NCBI GenBank assembly: GCA_949741605.1
Contig: CATJNB010000102.1
Span: 1 to 34,589, forward strand
Direction of reading: 5' to 3'
Length of the DNA: 34,589 nt
From: an uncultured Eubacteriales bacterium
Lineage (GTDB): Bacteria; Bacillota; Clostridia; Oscillospirales; Acutalibacteraceae
In this document: piece by piece, positions 18,469 to 28,205 of the stretch
Position numbering within the stretch: the stretch's first letter is position 1
Layout: the number at the start of each line of letters is the position of its first letter
Notes under the pieces: generated by a model
What the model saw: only the letters and a program-made list of their open reading frames with translations
What the model was told of the DNA's origin: nothing
The model's database searches: none
Made by a program: the position numbers and the translations under genes

Positions 18469-19404
18469 TTATCCCAGCATCTCCCAAACGATCTCCATAG
18501 CGGTGGGCAGCACATTCTCTTGCCCACATACGTCTGGATAAATCCAACGGATCGCAGGGTCACGGCGGAACCAGGTCAGCTGACGCTTTGCATATCGTCT
18601 GGTTTCCCGCTTCATCGTTTCCACCGCCTCCTCCAAAGGCACATCCCCAGCAAAATACGGCGCAAACTCTTTATAACCAATCGCCTGCCACGCCGTTTTT
18701 GCACTGGGATGCGCCAGAACCCCGCGGGCTTCCTCTAAAAGGCCGTTTTGCAGCATGTCGTCCACCCGCTGGTTAATCCGTTGATACAGGATCTGGCGGT
18801 CAGAAAAGTTCAGGCCAATCATACACACATGGTAGGGCGATGGATGTTTGCGCGAATCAGCCAGCTGCTGGGTCATGGTACGCCCGGTCACCCGGTAAAT
18901 CTCAATGGCGCGGATCAGCCGGGGAAGGTTATGCGGGTCGATCCGGGCAGCCGAATCCGGGTCAAAGCTGGACAGCTCGTCCACCAGAGCCTGTTCCCCA
19001 TGGATGCGGGCTTTTTCGGTAAGTTCCTCGCGTAATTTGGAATCGCGGTCATTTTCCGCAAAGCTGAGGTTCTCGAGCAGGGAGCGGACATACAGCCCTG
19101 TCCCGCCAACTATCACTGGGATTTTTCCTCTTTTATGGAGATCGAGAATACATGTGCGTGCCAGGCGGACATAATCGGCAACGCTAAATGTTTCCGACAA
19201 ATCCAAAAAGCCCAATAGATGATGGGGCACCCCCTGCTGTTCTTCCGGGGAGGGCCTTGCCGTACCAATCGACATCTGACGGTACACCTGCATGGAATCG
19301 GCGGAAATAATTTCGGACTGTTTCCAGCGAGCAAGTTCGACAGCCAGAGCGGTTTTCCCTGACGCAGTCGGCCCTACTACGGCAATCACCGGGATCTGCT
19401 GCAT
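18469..19404 (-). CDS. miaA: tRNA dimethylallyltransferase
   Basis: AVVGPTASGKTALAVELA; ISADSMQVYRQMSIGTARPS; GVPHHLLGFL; VGGTGLYVRSLLE; KRETRRYAKRQLTWFRRD. Confidence 0.97.
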   Translation of the reverse strand: MQQIPVIAVVGPTASGKTALAVELARWKQSEIISADSMQVYRQMSIGTARPSPEEQQGVPHHLLGFLDLSETFSVADYVRLARTCILDLHKRGKIPVIVGGTGLYVRSLLENLSFAENDRDSKLREELTEKARIHGEQALVDELSSFDPDSAARIDPHNLPRLIRAIEIYRVTGRTMTQQLADSRKHPSPYHVCMIGLNFSDRQILYQRINQRVDDMLQNGLLEEARGVLAHPSAKTAWQAIGYKEFAPYFAGDVPLEEAVETMKRETRRYAKRQLTWFRRDPAIRWIYPDVCGQENVLPTAMEIVWEMLG

Positions 19405-19449
19405 GGCCCATCCTCCTTTCCCGGCACCGGATTTTTTAGATACCTGTTT

Positions 19450-19458
19450 AGTATACCA
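19450..19458 (-). promoter_or_regulatory. Extended -10 (TGGTATACT) upstream of miaA
   Basis: Minus strand TATGGTATACT in the 145-bp mutL-miaA gap; weak -35. Confidence 0.45.
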
Positions 19459-19549
19459 TATCTGGTTCGCAATCGTTTATCTGAAATAGAAAACTGGATA
19501 CATTTTCTCTCATCTATTAAAAAACATTCCAGAAAAGAAGAAAATATTG

Positions 19550-21499
19550 TTAGGTTCTTCCGAATTGTTTTTCCAAATCCTGTCGCTTTATCACAATCGA
19601 AACAGGACGTCCATGGGGGCAATAGCGGATTTCGGGATGTTCCTGAAGGCGTTTGGCCAAAGCCGCCAGTTCCAACGGGGCGCTGACATCGCCCGCCTTG
19701 ACCGCCGCCCGGCATGCAATGTTATGATACAGCCAGTCGATCTGTTCACAGGTCAGGTCGGTTTTCGCACTCTCCAGATATCCTGCCATTTCCATCACCG
19801 CCCCGGCAAGATCGCCTTTTTCCAAAGCCAGCGGCGCACTGCGTACCAGTACGGTGCCTGCGCCAAAATCTTCGAGTTCAAATCCCGCTTCCGCAAACAT
19901 CTCAAGGGCGTCGAGTACCGCTGCATATTCCTGTTTGCTCAGGGTAACCGTCACTGGTTCCAACAACATCTGGGCGCCTTGTGAAGACTGCTGTTCTTTG
20001 AGCTGTTCGTACAAGAGCCGTTCGTGAGCCGCATGCTTATCAATCAGCAAAAGCTCCTCGGAGTTGAGTTCCGCCAAGATATACGTACCAAACGCCTCGC
20101 CTAACAGCCGGGGTTCCTGCGTACTGGACAGGCGTACCTGCCCAGAAGGGGCCATCTCCTCTGCCCCTTCTGGCACAGGCCCATCCGAAAAAAATGCTGG
20201 CTGGGAAACGGGTGGTTTTTTAACGGAAACCGGCGTTTTTTGTCTTTCTGGGGGCTGCTTTGTAAAGGTATTTGATTTTACAGAATCGTTCAACATCGAT
20301 GGCCCATCCCGAAATTCATCAGGAGCCTTTGGAAAAAAGACCGGCGGAGAACCTTTCGGTTTTGCAGGAAGATTGGGCGAAGCAGACAACGCTTGAGAAA
20401 AAGGGCTTTTCGCGGATGGTTTGGGATGTTTCATCGGATCCTTTTGGGGTGTTTCCAGCCGGATATTTTTCTGCTGGGATTCGGCAGGGAAAACCAGAGA
20501 AGCCGGCGTATCCCCCTCATTGAGAGCGGTTTTCACCCCATGATATACGGCGTCAAATACGGGACGTTCGTTAAAAAAACGCACCTCTAATTTTGTGGGG
20601 TGTACATTGACGTCCACGGCTTGGCATGACAATTCCAAGTGCAATATACACGCTGGAAATTTCCCAACCATCAGCGAACCTTTAAACGCTTCTTCTAAGG
20701 CAGCCATGACGGTACGGGTTTTCACACAGCGGCCGTTGATAAAAAATTGCTGCATACTGCGGTTCGGACGCGCCGCGCTTGGCTTACTAATAAAGCCAAA
20801 TACCTTTACACCGTTAAGCTCATATTCCACTGGGATCAGTCCCAGCGTAAACTCCCTGCCATACACTGCGTATACCGCGGATTTCAAATTGCCGTCCCCG
20901 GGCGTGTGCAGCTCTTCTTTGCCGTCACGGAGAAACCGGATCGAAACTTCTGGGTGCGACAGTGCGATATGATCCAGCACCGCCCCTACTGCGCGGGATT
21001 CTGCGGCGTCGCTTTTCAGGAATTTCATACGTGCCGGCGTATTGTAAAACAGGTCGCGGATCACCAAGGTCGTCCCCTGCGCGCATCCGGCTTCTTCCCA
21101 TACTTCCTGCTCCCCACCCGCAATCCGGTAATGCGTACCGGCTAATTCGTCCTGCGTGCGAGTGAACATTTCCACCTGTGCCATCGCCGCCACCGATGCA
21201 AGTGCCTCTCCCCGGAACCCTAGTGTGGAAATTTGATCGAGATCGTCCTGCTTTCGCACCTTGCTGGTAGCGTGGCGCAAAAACGCTGTGGGTACTTCCT
21301 GCCGGGCAATCCCGCTGCCGTCGTCGCTCACCCGGATAAAGGTCACGCCGCCATGTTTGATCTCAACTGTGAGTGCCGTCGCCCCAGCGTCAATCGAATT
21401 TTCTACCAGCTCCTTGACCACCGATGCCGGACGGTCCACCACTTCCCCAGCGGCGATCAGCTCCGCCACTTGTTTGTCCAATACTTCGATATGCGCCAT
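19550..21499 (-). CDS. mutL: DNA mismatch repair protein MutL
   Basis: VAELIAAGEVVDRPASVVKELVENSIDAGA; DDGSGI; HATSKVRKQDDLDQISTLGFRGEALASVAAMA; C-terminal dimerisation domain (ACRAAVKAGD, CPHGRPVSI). Confidence 0.98.
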   Translation of the reverse strand: MAHIEVLDKQVAELIAAGEVVDRPASVVKELVENSIDAGATALTVEIKHGGVTFIRVSDDGSGIARQEVPTAFLRHATSKVRKQDDLDQISTLGFRGEALASVAAMAQVEMFTRTQDELAGTHYRIAGGEQEVWEEAGCAQGTTLVIRDLFYNTPARMKFLKSDAAESRAVGAVLDHIALSHPEVSIRFLRDGKEELHTPGDGNLKSAVYAVYGREFTLGLIPVEYELNGVKVFGFISKPSAARPNRSMQQFFINGRCVKTRTVMAALEEAFKGSLMVGKFPACILHLELSCQAVDVNVHPTKLEVRFFNERPVFDAVYHGVKTALNEGDTPASLVFPAESQQKNIRLETPQKDPMKHPKPSAKSPFSQALSASPNLPAKPKGSPPVFFPKAPDEFRDGPSMLNDSVKSNTFTKQPPERQKTPVSVKKPPVSQPAFFSDGPVPEGAEEMAPSGQVRLSSTQEPRLLGEAFGTYILAELNSEELLLIDKHAAHERLLYEQLKEQQSSQGAQMLLEPVTVTLSKQEYAAVLDALEMFAEAGFELEDFGAGTVLVRSAPLALEKGDLAGAVMEMAGYLESAKTDLTCEQIDWLYHNIACRAAVKAGDVSAPLELAALAKRLQEHPEIRYCPHGRPVSIVIKRQDLEKQFGRT

Positions 21500-21503
21500 C
21501 CAC

Positions 21504-24137
21504 TTACTCCTTTCCCTTGGCTAACCTTGCCAGTTCAAACAGCGTATTCATACATTCAATGGGGGTGAGGGTATTGACATCCATCTTTTGCAGGCAGGTA
21601 ATCAGCTCCTGATGCTGCGGCGGGGTAAACGTCATCTGTTCCAATTGCCCCGTTTCCTGTGGGGATGCTTTCCGGTTGCCCTTTGCGGCGGATACCGGCT
21701 GTCCCTGTTCGAGTTCCCTAAGGACCTGTTTGGCACGGGCTACCACCGCGTCCGGCACTCCCGCCAGCTTTGCCACCTCAATCCCAAAGCTGTCATCTGC
21801 GCCGCCTGGGATAATCCGGCGCAAAAAGGTAATATCATCGCCATTCTTTTTGACTGCGATATTGTAATTTTTGACCCCTTCCAATAAATCCTCCAGCTCG
21901 GTCAGCTCGTGGTAATGCGTAGCAAACAGCGTCTTTGCTCCCAATGTTTTGGGATTTGCCACGTATTCCAAGACGGCCCGTGCAATGCTCATGCCATCAA
22001 AGGTGGAAGTACCGCGCCCAATCTCATCGAGGATCAGCAGGCTTTGGCTGGTGGCATGCGCTAAAATGTCAGCCACTTCGGTCATCTCGACCATAAAGGT
22101 AGACTGCCCCGCCGACAGGTCATCCGACGCGCCAACCCGGGTAAAAATGCTGTCTACAATGCCAATTTCAGCATGCTTTGCCGGCACAAAACATCCAATC
22201 TGCGCCATCAGAACCAGCAGGGCAGTCTGGCGCATATAGGTAGATTTCCCAGCCATATTCGGCCCGGTGATAATCGCGACCCGGTTCTCCTTCTGATCGA
22301 GCAGTACATCATTGGGCACAAACGGCGCCCCCTTGAGCAGCGCTTCCACCACTGGATGACGGCTGTCTTTGAGGACAATCGACCCATTGGCCGTCATGAG
22401 CGGACGGGTGTAATGGTGTTCGATGGAGGTTCTTGCAAACGATACCAGCACATCAATTTGCCCAATGGCTGCCGCTGTCTGCTGCACCCGGTCCAGCTCG
22501 TCCGCGACAATCCCGCGCACATCCTCAAACAGCTCGGTTTCCAACCGTACCGACTTGTCATGCGCCCCCAAAATGCGCGCTTCCAGATCCTTGAGTTCTG
22601 GCGTGATGTACCGCTCACAATTGGTCAGGGTCTGTTTGCGGATATAGTCCGGAGGCGCTTTCTCCTTGTATGAATTGGAAATCTCAAGGAAATATCCAAA
22701 CACCCGGTTATACCCCACCTTCAGCTTGGGGATGCCGGTGCGTTCCCGTTCCTTGGCTTCGAGTTCGGCGATCAGGGTTTTCCCATTGGTCATGTCACTT
22801 TTGAGCTGATCCAGCTCCTCGTGGTATCCTTTCCGGATCATGCCCCCCTCACGGATCGAGAACGGCGGGTCCTCCACAATCGCCCGTGCGATCAGCTCCC
22901 CAATATCCTCAAGCAGATCGATTTGTTCCATAAGGCTACGGGTCAGAGGAGCCTGCGACGACCCCAAAACCGCCTTCATCATGGGCAGCGCACGGACCGC
23001 TGCAAGCAGGCTACGCAGGTCCCGGGCATTGGCAGAGCCATACACAATCCGCGTCATGAGCCGTTCCATATCCGGGATACCGGAAAGCTGGCCGTAGATT
23101 TCATCACACAGCATGGGCTGCTTGACCCATTCCTCCACGCTGTCATGCCGCCGGTTGATTTGTGCCGGGCTGAGCAGCGGACGTTCCAGCCAAGTGCGGA
23201 TCAGGCGTTTTCCCATCGGGGTACGGGTCTTGTCCAGTACCCAGAGCAAAGAACCCTTTTTCTCTTTGTTACGCATGGTTTCGAGCAGTTCGAGATTGCG
23301 GCGCGTGTTCCAGTCGATCCGCATAAATTGGGCCGCCGTATAACAATCCATCTGGTTCATGCGCTCCATGCCAGTACGCTGGGTCTTTTTCAGATACCAC
23401 AGCAGCCCTCCCAGCGCGCACACAATTTCAGGGCGTTCCTCCAGGCCAAGGTCACACAAATCCTGCCGGAACTGTTCCACTACCCGCGTTTCCCCTTCCA
23501 CATACGAATATGCCTGTTCCTCCAAAGCCTCTAGGGAAGCGTGCAGCTTTTCCGTGATAAACCGCGCAAGCCCTGCATGCTCCATCACTTCGGGATGAAC
23601 CAGCACTTCTTTGGGAGAAAAACGCCCCAGTTCACTTTGCGCCTGACGCTCGATGTCATCCCATTCCGACGCCGCAAAACAGGTGGTATGCAGTTCCCCG
23701 GTGGAGATATCTGCAAAACACAGCCCCGCCCGGTTTTGATCCACATACAGCGATGCAATAAAATTATTGCGCGTTTCGTCGAGCATACTGGTTTCCATGA
23801 CCGTCCCAGGGGTGACGACCCGCACTACATCCCGCCTGACTAACCCTTTGGTTTCCGCAGGATTTTCCAGCTGTTCACAAATCGCCACCTTATAGCCCTT
23901 GGCCACCAGCTTTGCCAGATAGCTCTCGCAGCTGTGAAACGGCACCCCGCACATGGGCGCGCGCGTATCCTGCCCGCACTCGCGCCCGGTCAGCACCAGA
24001 TCCAGCTCCTGCGAGGCAATTTTGGCATCCTCATAAAATAGCTCGTAAAAATCCCCCAGCCGGAAAAAAACCAGGGTGTCGGGATGGTTGTTCTTGATTT
24101 CCAAATATTGTTTCATCATTGGTGACAAATCTGCCAT
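21504..24137 (-). CDS. mutS: DNA mismatch repair protein MutS
   Basis: MMKQYLEIKNNHPDTLVFFRLGDFYELFYEDA; ITGPNMAGKSTYMRQTALLVLMAQIGCFVPA; LILDEIGRGTSTFDGMSIA; start set to MADLSPMM. Confidence 0.98.
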   Translation of the reverse strand: MADLSPMMKQYLEIKNNHPDTLVFFRLGDFYELFYEDAKIASQELDLVLTGRECGQDTRAPMCGVPFHSCESYLAKLVAKGYKVAICEQLENPAETKGLVRRDVVRVVTPGTVMETSMLDETRNNFIASLYVDQNRAGLCFADISTGELHTTCFAASEWDDIERQAQSELGRFSPKEVLVHPEVMEHAGLARFITEKLHASLEALEEQAYSYVEGETRVVEQFRQDLCDLGLEERPEIVCALGGLLWYLKKTQRTGMERMNQMDCYTAAQFMRIDWNTRRNLELLETMRNKEKKGSLLWVLDKTRTPMGKRLIRTWLERPLLSPAQINRRHDSVEEWVKQPMLCDEIYGQLSGIPDMERLMTRIVYGSANARDLRSLLAAVRALPMMKAVLGSSQAPLTRSLMEQIDLLEDIGELIARAIVEDPPFSIREGGMIRKGYHEELDQLKSDMTNGKTLIAELEAKERERTGIPKLKVGYNRVFGYFLEISNSYKEKAPPDYIRKQTLTNCERYITPELKDLEARILGAHDKSVRLETELFEDVRGIVADELDRVQQTAAAIGQIDVLVSFARTSIEHHYTRPLMTANGSIVLKDSRHPVVEALLKGAPFVPNDVLLDQKENRVAIITGPNMAGKSTYMRQTALLVLMAQIGCFVPAKHAEIGIVDSIFTRVGASDDLSAGQSTFMVEMTEVADILAHATSQSLLILDEIGRGTSTFDGMSIARAVLEYVANPKTLGAKTLFATHYHELTELEDLLEGVKNYNIAVKKNGDDITFLRRIIPGGADDSFGIEVAKLAGVPDAVVARAKQVLRELEQGQPVSAAKGNRKASPQETGQLEQMTFTPPQHQELITCLQKMDVNTLTPIECMNTLFELARLAKGKE

Positions 24138-24229
24138 GATATCCCCCATTTCACGTGTAAAACAGAAATGTGCAAACCTGCCGCAGTTGTCCGCAGCTGT
24201 TTTGCACACGTTCTTTCAAAAAATTCCAA

Positions 24230-24637
24230 TCAGTGGCAGCCCGCACAGCTCGCGCAGGACCCCCCGCAGCTTTCTTCAGTTAAATCCGCAGTTTCGGGGT
24301 CTGCCCCGTCCACACACAGCGCCACAATCGCATTTACACGCTTGAGCAAAGCATCCATGCTTTCTTTGGCATGATTATACGCAATCATGTTTGGATTTTG
24401 CATGATCTCTGTATACACCTGCCGCAGTTCTGTATTGAGCCGCTGTAACTTTTCATCATCCCGGGGGTCTTTCGTAGCCTCGTTGTTGATCGCCATGCGC
24501 TTGAGGTTAAATTCCCCAATGGCATTTTGCAGTTCGGTATCGCCATCGCTGTTCTGCCGCGCCACCTGTAACTGCAAATACCGCTCGTCCTCTTGGATCG
24601 CCTTTCCCAGCTGCCGTGCCAATGCAATGATATCCAT
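24230..24637 (-). CDS. ricA: YlbF/YmcA family protein with C-terminal Cys motif (RicA-like)
   Basis: YlbF-like helical region (NAIGEFNLKRMAINNEA...LNTELRQVYTEIMQNPNMIAYNHAKESMDALLKRVNAIV) plus CGGSCASCAGCH tail; position between miaB and mutS as for ymcA in B. subtilis; RBS AGGAGG. Confidence 0.8.
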   Translation of the reverse strand: MDIIALARQLGKAIQEDERYLQLQVARQNSDGDTELQNAIGEFNLKRMAINNEATKDPRDDEKLQRLNTELRQVYTEIMQNPNMIAYNHAKESMDALLKRVNAIVALCVDGADPETADLTEESCGGSCASCAGCH

Positions 24638-24650
24638 ATGGATCGTCCTC

Positions 24651-26036
24651 CTATTTGGTTAAAATCGGTTCGCCTTTGAGTACCCAATTGTGCGACTCTG
24701 TTACCCTCACGTCTACAAACGACCCAATCAGGGAAGCATCGCCGCTGAAGTCACAATTGAGGTTGCCTTCGGTCTTGCCCGCCAGCAACCCGCGTTTTTC
24801 GTTGTATTCCTCTACCAGCACCCGCTGGACTGTCCCAAGGATACCCGGGCTGTTTTTCTCGGAAGTTTCCTCCTGTGCCGCAAGCAGCTCCTGAAACCAC
24901 CGGGATTTTTCCTCGTGTGGTACGGGGTCGTCCATCGCAGCGGCGCGGGTCCCGGTACGCGGGGAATATAAAAAGGTAAACAGCGCAGTAAACCCAACCT
25001 GCCGCACCAAAGACACCGTATCCTGAAATTCTTCATACGTTTCTCCCGGGAACCCGACAATAATGTCCGATGTCAGGGTAATATCCGGCATTTTTTCCCG
25101 GGCATACTGCACCAGTTCCAGATACTTCTCCCGCGTATATCCCCGGTTCATCTCCCGTAGCACCCGGTTATTCCCGGCCTGAAACGGCAAGTGCAGGCTA
25201 TGGCAAATGTGCTTGCTTTGCGCCATCACGTCCATTAGTTCATAGGTGGCGTCTTTGGGGTGGGAGGTCATGAAACGAATCCGGTAATCGCCCGGCACCG
25301 CATCCAAACGCCGCAGCAATTCGGCAAAACTGACAGGCTGTTCTAAATTCTTGCCATAGGAATTAACATTTTGTCCCAACAGCACAATCTCCCGGTATCC
25401 CTGCGCCAATAGCTGGCGGAATTCTTCCTCCACCGCCGCTGCCTGCCGGCTGCGTTCGCGTCCGCGCACATGCGGCACAATACAGTACGAACAGAAATTG
25501 TCGCACCCATACATCACGGTCAGCCACGCGCGGATCTCGCGGTCCCGCAGCACTGGTACGCCTTCGATGACCTCTTTTGTTTCTGCGCCGCGTTCAAAGA
25601 CCCGTTTGCCCGTTGAGAGTACCCGGTACAGCATCTGCGGCAGGCGGTGAATCAGGTTCGTGCCAAATACTAAACTGACATACGGATAGCTTTTGCGGAT
25701 TTTTTCTGCCACATGCTCCTGCTCCATCATGCACCCACACACGGCAATCAACATCGCGGGATGTTCCCGCTTGAGGTTTTTGAGGTTCCCCACGTTCCCA
25801 TACACCCGGTACTCTGCATTTTCCCGCACCGCGCACGTATTAAAAATCACAAGGTCGGCTTTTGTTTCATCGTCCGTGAACGAAAATCCCATCTGTGCCA
25901 AAATCCCCCGGATTTTCTCACTATCGGAAACATTCTGCTGGCATCCATACGTACGCACCACTGCCATTGGGACTGCCCCTCGTGCCCGTACTGCCATGAG
26001 CTGTCCGGCTAGTTCGACACACTGTTCTTCCTGCAA
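24651..26036 (-). CDS. miaB: tRNA-2-methylthio-N6-dimethylallyladenosine synthase (radical SAM); TTG start or ATG at 25997
   Basis: RTYGCQQNVSDSE; NTCAVRENAEYRVYG; CGCM; GCDNFCSYCIVPHVRGRERSR; C-terminal TRAM-like region. Confidence 0.97.
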   Translation of the reverse strand: MQEEQCVELAGQLMAVRARGAVPMAVVRTYGCQQNVSDSEKIRGILAQMGFSFTDDETKADLVIFNTCAVRENAEYRVYGNVGNLKNLKREHPAMLIAVCGCMMEQEHVAEKIRKSYPYVSLVFGTNLIHRLPQMLYRVLSTGKRVFERGAETKEVIEGVPVLRDREIRAWLTVMYGCDNFCSYCIVPHVRGRERSRQAAAVEEEFRQLLAQGYREIVLLGQNVNSYGKNLEQPVSFAELLRRLDAVPGDYRIRFMTSHPKDATYELMDVMAQSKHICHSLHLPFQAGNNRVLREMNRGYTREKYLELVQYAREKMPDITLTSDIIVGFPGETYEEFQDTVSLVRQVGFTALFTFLYSPRTGTRAAAMDDPVPHEEKSRWFQELLAAQEETSEKNSPGILGTVQRVLVEEYNEKRGLLAGKTEGNLNCDFSGDASLIGSFVDVRVTESHNWVLKGEPILTK

Positions 26037-27040
26037 AGATACCCCCTGCCTTTCGTAATTGATTCATAATGTTTCTCCGGCACCCGGTACAGCCACGGCA
26101 AATGCTTCCACACCTGCATGCGCCGTTTGAGTTCCGGGGAAGTCAAACGCCGGTCTGCTTCGAGCAGCCGTTCATAGCCCCCCTGTTTCATACAATCGCG
26201 GATATACCGCTGCCCCATGCCTTCAAAAAGGAGCTGCTCGACACACTGCATCACCGTTTCGGGAAGCTTCTGGTAGCGAAACAGCCGCACCAATTCCTCG
26301 TGCCTGCATTCCAAACGCACCCAGTCATACACCCGGATCATGGTGTCTACGAAATCAAAAATCTCTTTTCCCGTAATGGTGGTGCTGGGTGCCTGTGCAG
26401 GGGGTTCGCACGTTCCGGCATGTACCGGCACCGTAGGCGACTGCAAAACGGTATCGGCACTTAACAGGCACCGGAACAGAAATTCCTCCCCCACCCCATA
26501 GTGTACCCCTTCCCGGAAATGGATTCTTTCCTTTTCCAGAAAGCTGCGCCGCAAAAGGATTGCCCCAGGGGAAAGCAACAAAGTCCCGCGGATCATCTCG
26601 CAGGCAAAGTCGGCTCCGCGCTGGCTTTTGACCGCCGTACTGTTCACCCGGCGTTCCGCAGCACGTACCCCGCTGGCATTCATACATCCAAATACCACAT
26701 CGGCCCCCTGAAGCGCGGTTTGCAAATATCCGGCTAAGTATTCCTGATACCGGTCTTTGGGCAGCAGAAATGTGACAAATTCCCCTTGTGCGCGCTGAAG
26801 CCCTGTATTCATTGCACTGGCTAAATCCGCATCACCATTGCGTACCACTCCGCCGCGGAGCTGTTTTTCCTGGTAAAGCTGGTACCCCTTTTGCAAAAGC
26901 GGCCCTTTCCAGCCCATATCCACTACAATCACTTCCGCACACATCCCCCGGGTTTCCCGGACTGCCTGCTCTAAAATCTCATCTATGTTCCCCTGTTCGT
27001 CCTGTACTGGGATAATCATGGAAACCTGTACCTGTCCCAT
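26009..27040 (-). CDS. Glycosyltransferase family 2-like protein
   Basis: VSMIIPVQDEQGNIDEILEQAVRETRGMCAEVIVVDMG; GDADLASAMNTGLQRAQGEFVTFLLPKDRY; ATG 27040 with GGGGAGGA upstream; 3' end overlaps miaB start. Confidence 0.75.
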   Translation of the reverse strand: MGQVQVSMIIPVQDEQGNIDEILEQAVRETRGMCAEVIVVDMGWKGPLLQKGYQLYQEKQLRGGVVRNGDADLASAMNTGLQRAQGEFVTFLLPKDRYQEYLAGYLQTALQGADVVFGCMNASGVRAAERRVNSTAVKSQRGADFACEMIRGTLLLSPGAILLRRSFLEKERIHFREGVHYGVGEEFLFRCLLSADTVLQSPTVPVHAGTCEPPAQAPSTTITGKEIFDFVDTMIRVYDWVRLECRHEELVRLFRYQKLPETVMQCVEQLLFEGMGQRYIRDCMKQGGYERLLEADRRLTSPELKRRMQVWKHLPWLYRVPEKHYESITKGRGYLCRKNSVSN

Positions 27041-27174
27041 ATACCCGATTCCTCCCCATTTTCTTCCCAATGATCCCTTTTCTTCATTATAGCATATTTC
27101 AGGCAAATTCCAAAAAGATTTTCGTCAAATTTTTCAAAAATTTTACATTCCCTCTTTCTTCTCCCCCTGCGCTA

Positions 27175-27183
27175 TGCTATAAT
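27175..27183 (+). promoter_or_regulatory. Extended -10 (TGCTATAAT)
   Basis: TGCTATAAT about 50 nt upstream of the 27235 start. Confidence 0.45.
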
Positions 27184-27234
27184 AAAAAGGATATCGCAAT
27201 CTCAATTTAGAGTACAGAAAGGAATCCCATCATC

Positions 27235-27531
27235 ATGGATAAACATTTAATTGCCCAATTATCCAGCGAAATCCAGCAGCGCGTCGAAAAACAGATGGAA
27301 GCCGGAAAACTCCAGCGGATGCAGTCGTTTGCCGATGAGGAACAGAAAATGGATACCAACCGGATCTTAGCCTTTGTACTGGCAGAATCCAAGCTGTTCA
27401 CGACCCTGTACACCACTGATTTCCTTTTGACCCTTGCGGAATATCAGGAAATGGATCAAAAATTAGAAGATGGCACGTTGGAAATGCCCACCCCATCCGA
27501 GGACCAAGCCTGCGAAGAAACTGCTGACTAA
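27235..27531 (+). CDS. Small hypothetical protein (98 aa), helical and charged
   Basis: AAAGGAA RBS, promoter-like upstream sequence and downstream hairpin terminator. Confidence 0.7.
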   Translation: MDKHLIAQLSSEIQQRVEKQMEAGKLQRMQSFADEEQKMDTNRILAFVLAESKLFTTLYTTDFLLTLAEYQEMDQKLEDGTLEMPTPSEDQACEETAD

Positions 27532-27539
27532 TCCCACAG

Positions 27540-27564
27540 CCTCCCAGTTACGGGAGGTTTTTTT
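27540..27564. terminator. Terminator between convergent 27235 ORF and queH
   Basis: CCTCCC (27540-27545) / GGGAGG (27552-27557) followed by TTTTTTT. Confidence 0.7.
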
Positions 27565-28195
27565 CATCCCCATGGCGCTGCCGCCGGGAAAAGACACACC
27601 CGCAATAATCCTGCCGGTACAGCCCATATTCTCCCGATAAGGTAACCGAGCGCTGATATCCCCCGCATTTCTTGAAGTCCGACGGCAACTGTGCTACCCC
27701 ATATTCTTTGGCCAGACATTCTCCGATTTCATGCAGCTTCTGCGCGTTTTTATACGGGCTGATGGATAAGGTTGTGGTAAAGTAGTCAAACCCGCCTTTT
27801 TGTGCGAGTGCCGCCGCCTCACGCAGCCGCAGCTCATAACATCGGAAACACCGCTGCCCGCCTTCGGGTTCGTTTTCCAAGCCCTTGACCTGTTCGTAAA
27901 ACCGGTCAGGCTCATACATGCCCTGTATCAGCCTGACCGGATGTTTCACTGGCAACTGTTCGAGTAACATCCGCTGTTCAGAAAGCCTGCGTTCATACTC
28001 CTGCTGCGGCGCAATATTCGGATTATAGTAAAAAAGGGTAATGGCAAAAAACTGTGATAAATATTCCAGCACATAACTGCTGCATGGGGCACAGCAACTA
28101 TGCAAAAACAGCGTGGGCACGCGGTCTTTGGGCAGGTTCTCCAGCAGCCGGTTTAGCTCTTTTTGATAATTCCCCTGATTTGGTTTTCCTCCCAT
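27548..28195 (-). CDS. queH: Epoxyqueuosine reductase QueH
   Basis: TLFLHSCCAPCSSYVLEYLSQFFAITLFYYNPNIAPQQEYERR; GQRCFRCYELRLREAA; TTTLSISPYKNAQKLHEIG; YCGCVFS. Confidence 0.93.
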   Translation of the reverse strand: MGGKPNQGNYQKELNRLLENLPKDRVPTLFLHSCCAPCSSYVLEYLSQFFAITLFYYNPNIAPQQEYERRLSEQRMLLEQLPVKHPVRLIQGMYEPDRFYEQVKGLENEPEGGQRCFRCYELRLREAAALAQKGGFDYFTTTLSISPYKNAQKLHEIGECLAKEYGVAQLPSDFKKCGGYQRSVTLSGEYGLYRQDYCGCVFSRRQRHGDEKNLP

Positions 28196-28205
28196 ACGAT
28201 CCTCC

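Noticed and set aside
22821-23534. 237-aa plus-strand ORF within mutS
   Set aside because: Antisense shadow of mutS coding sequence
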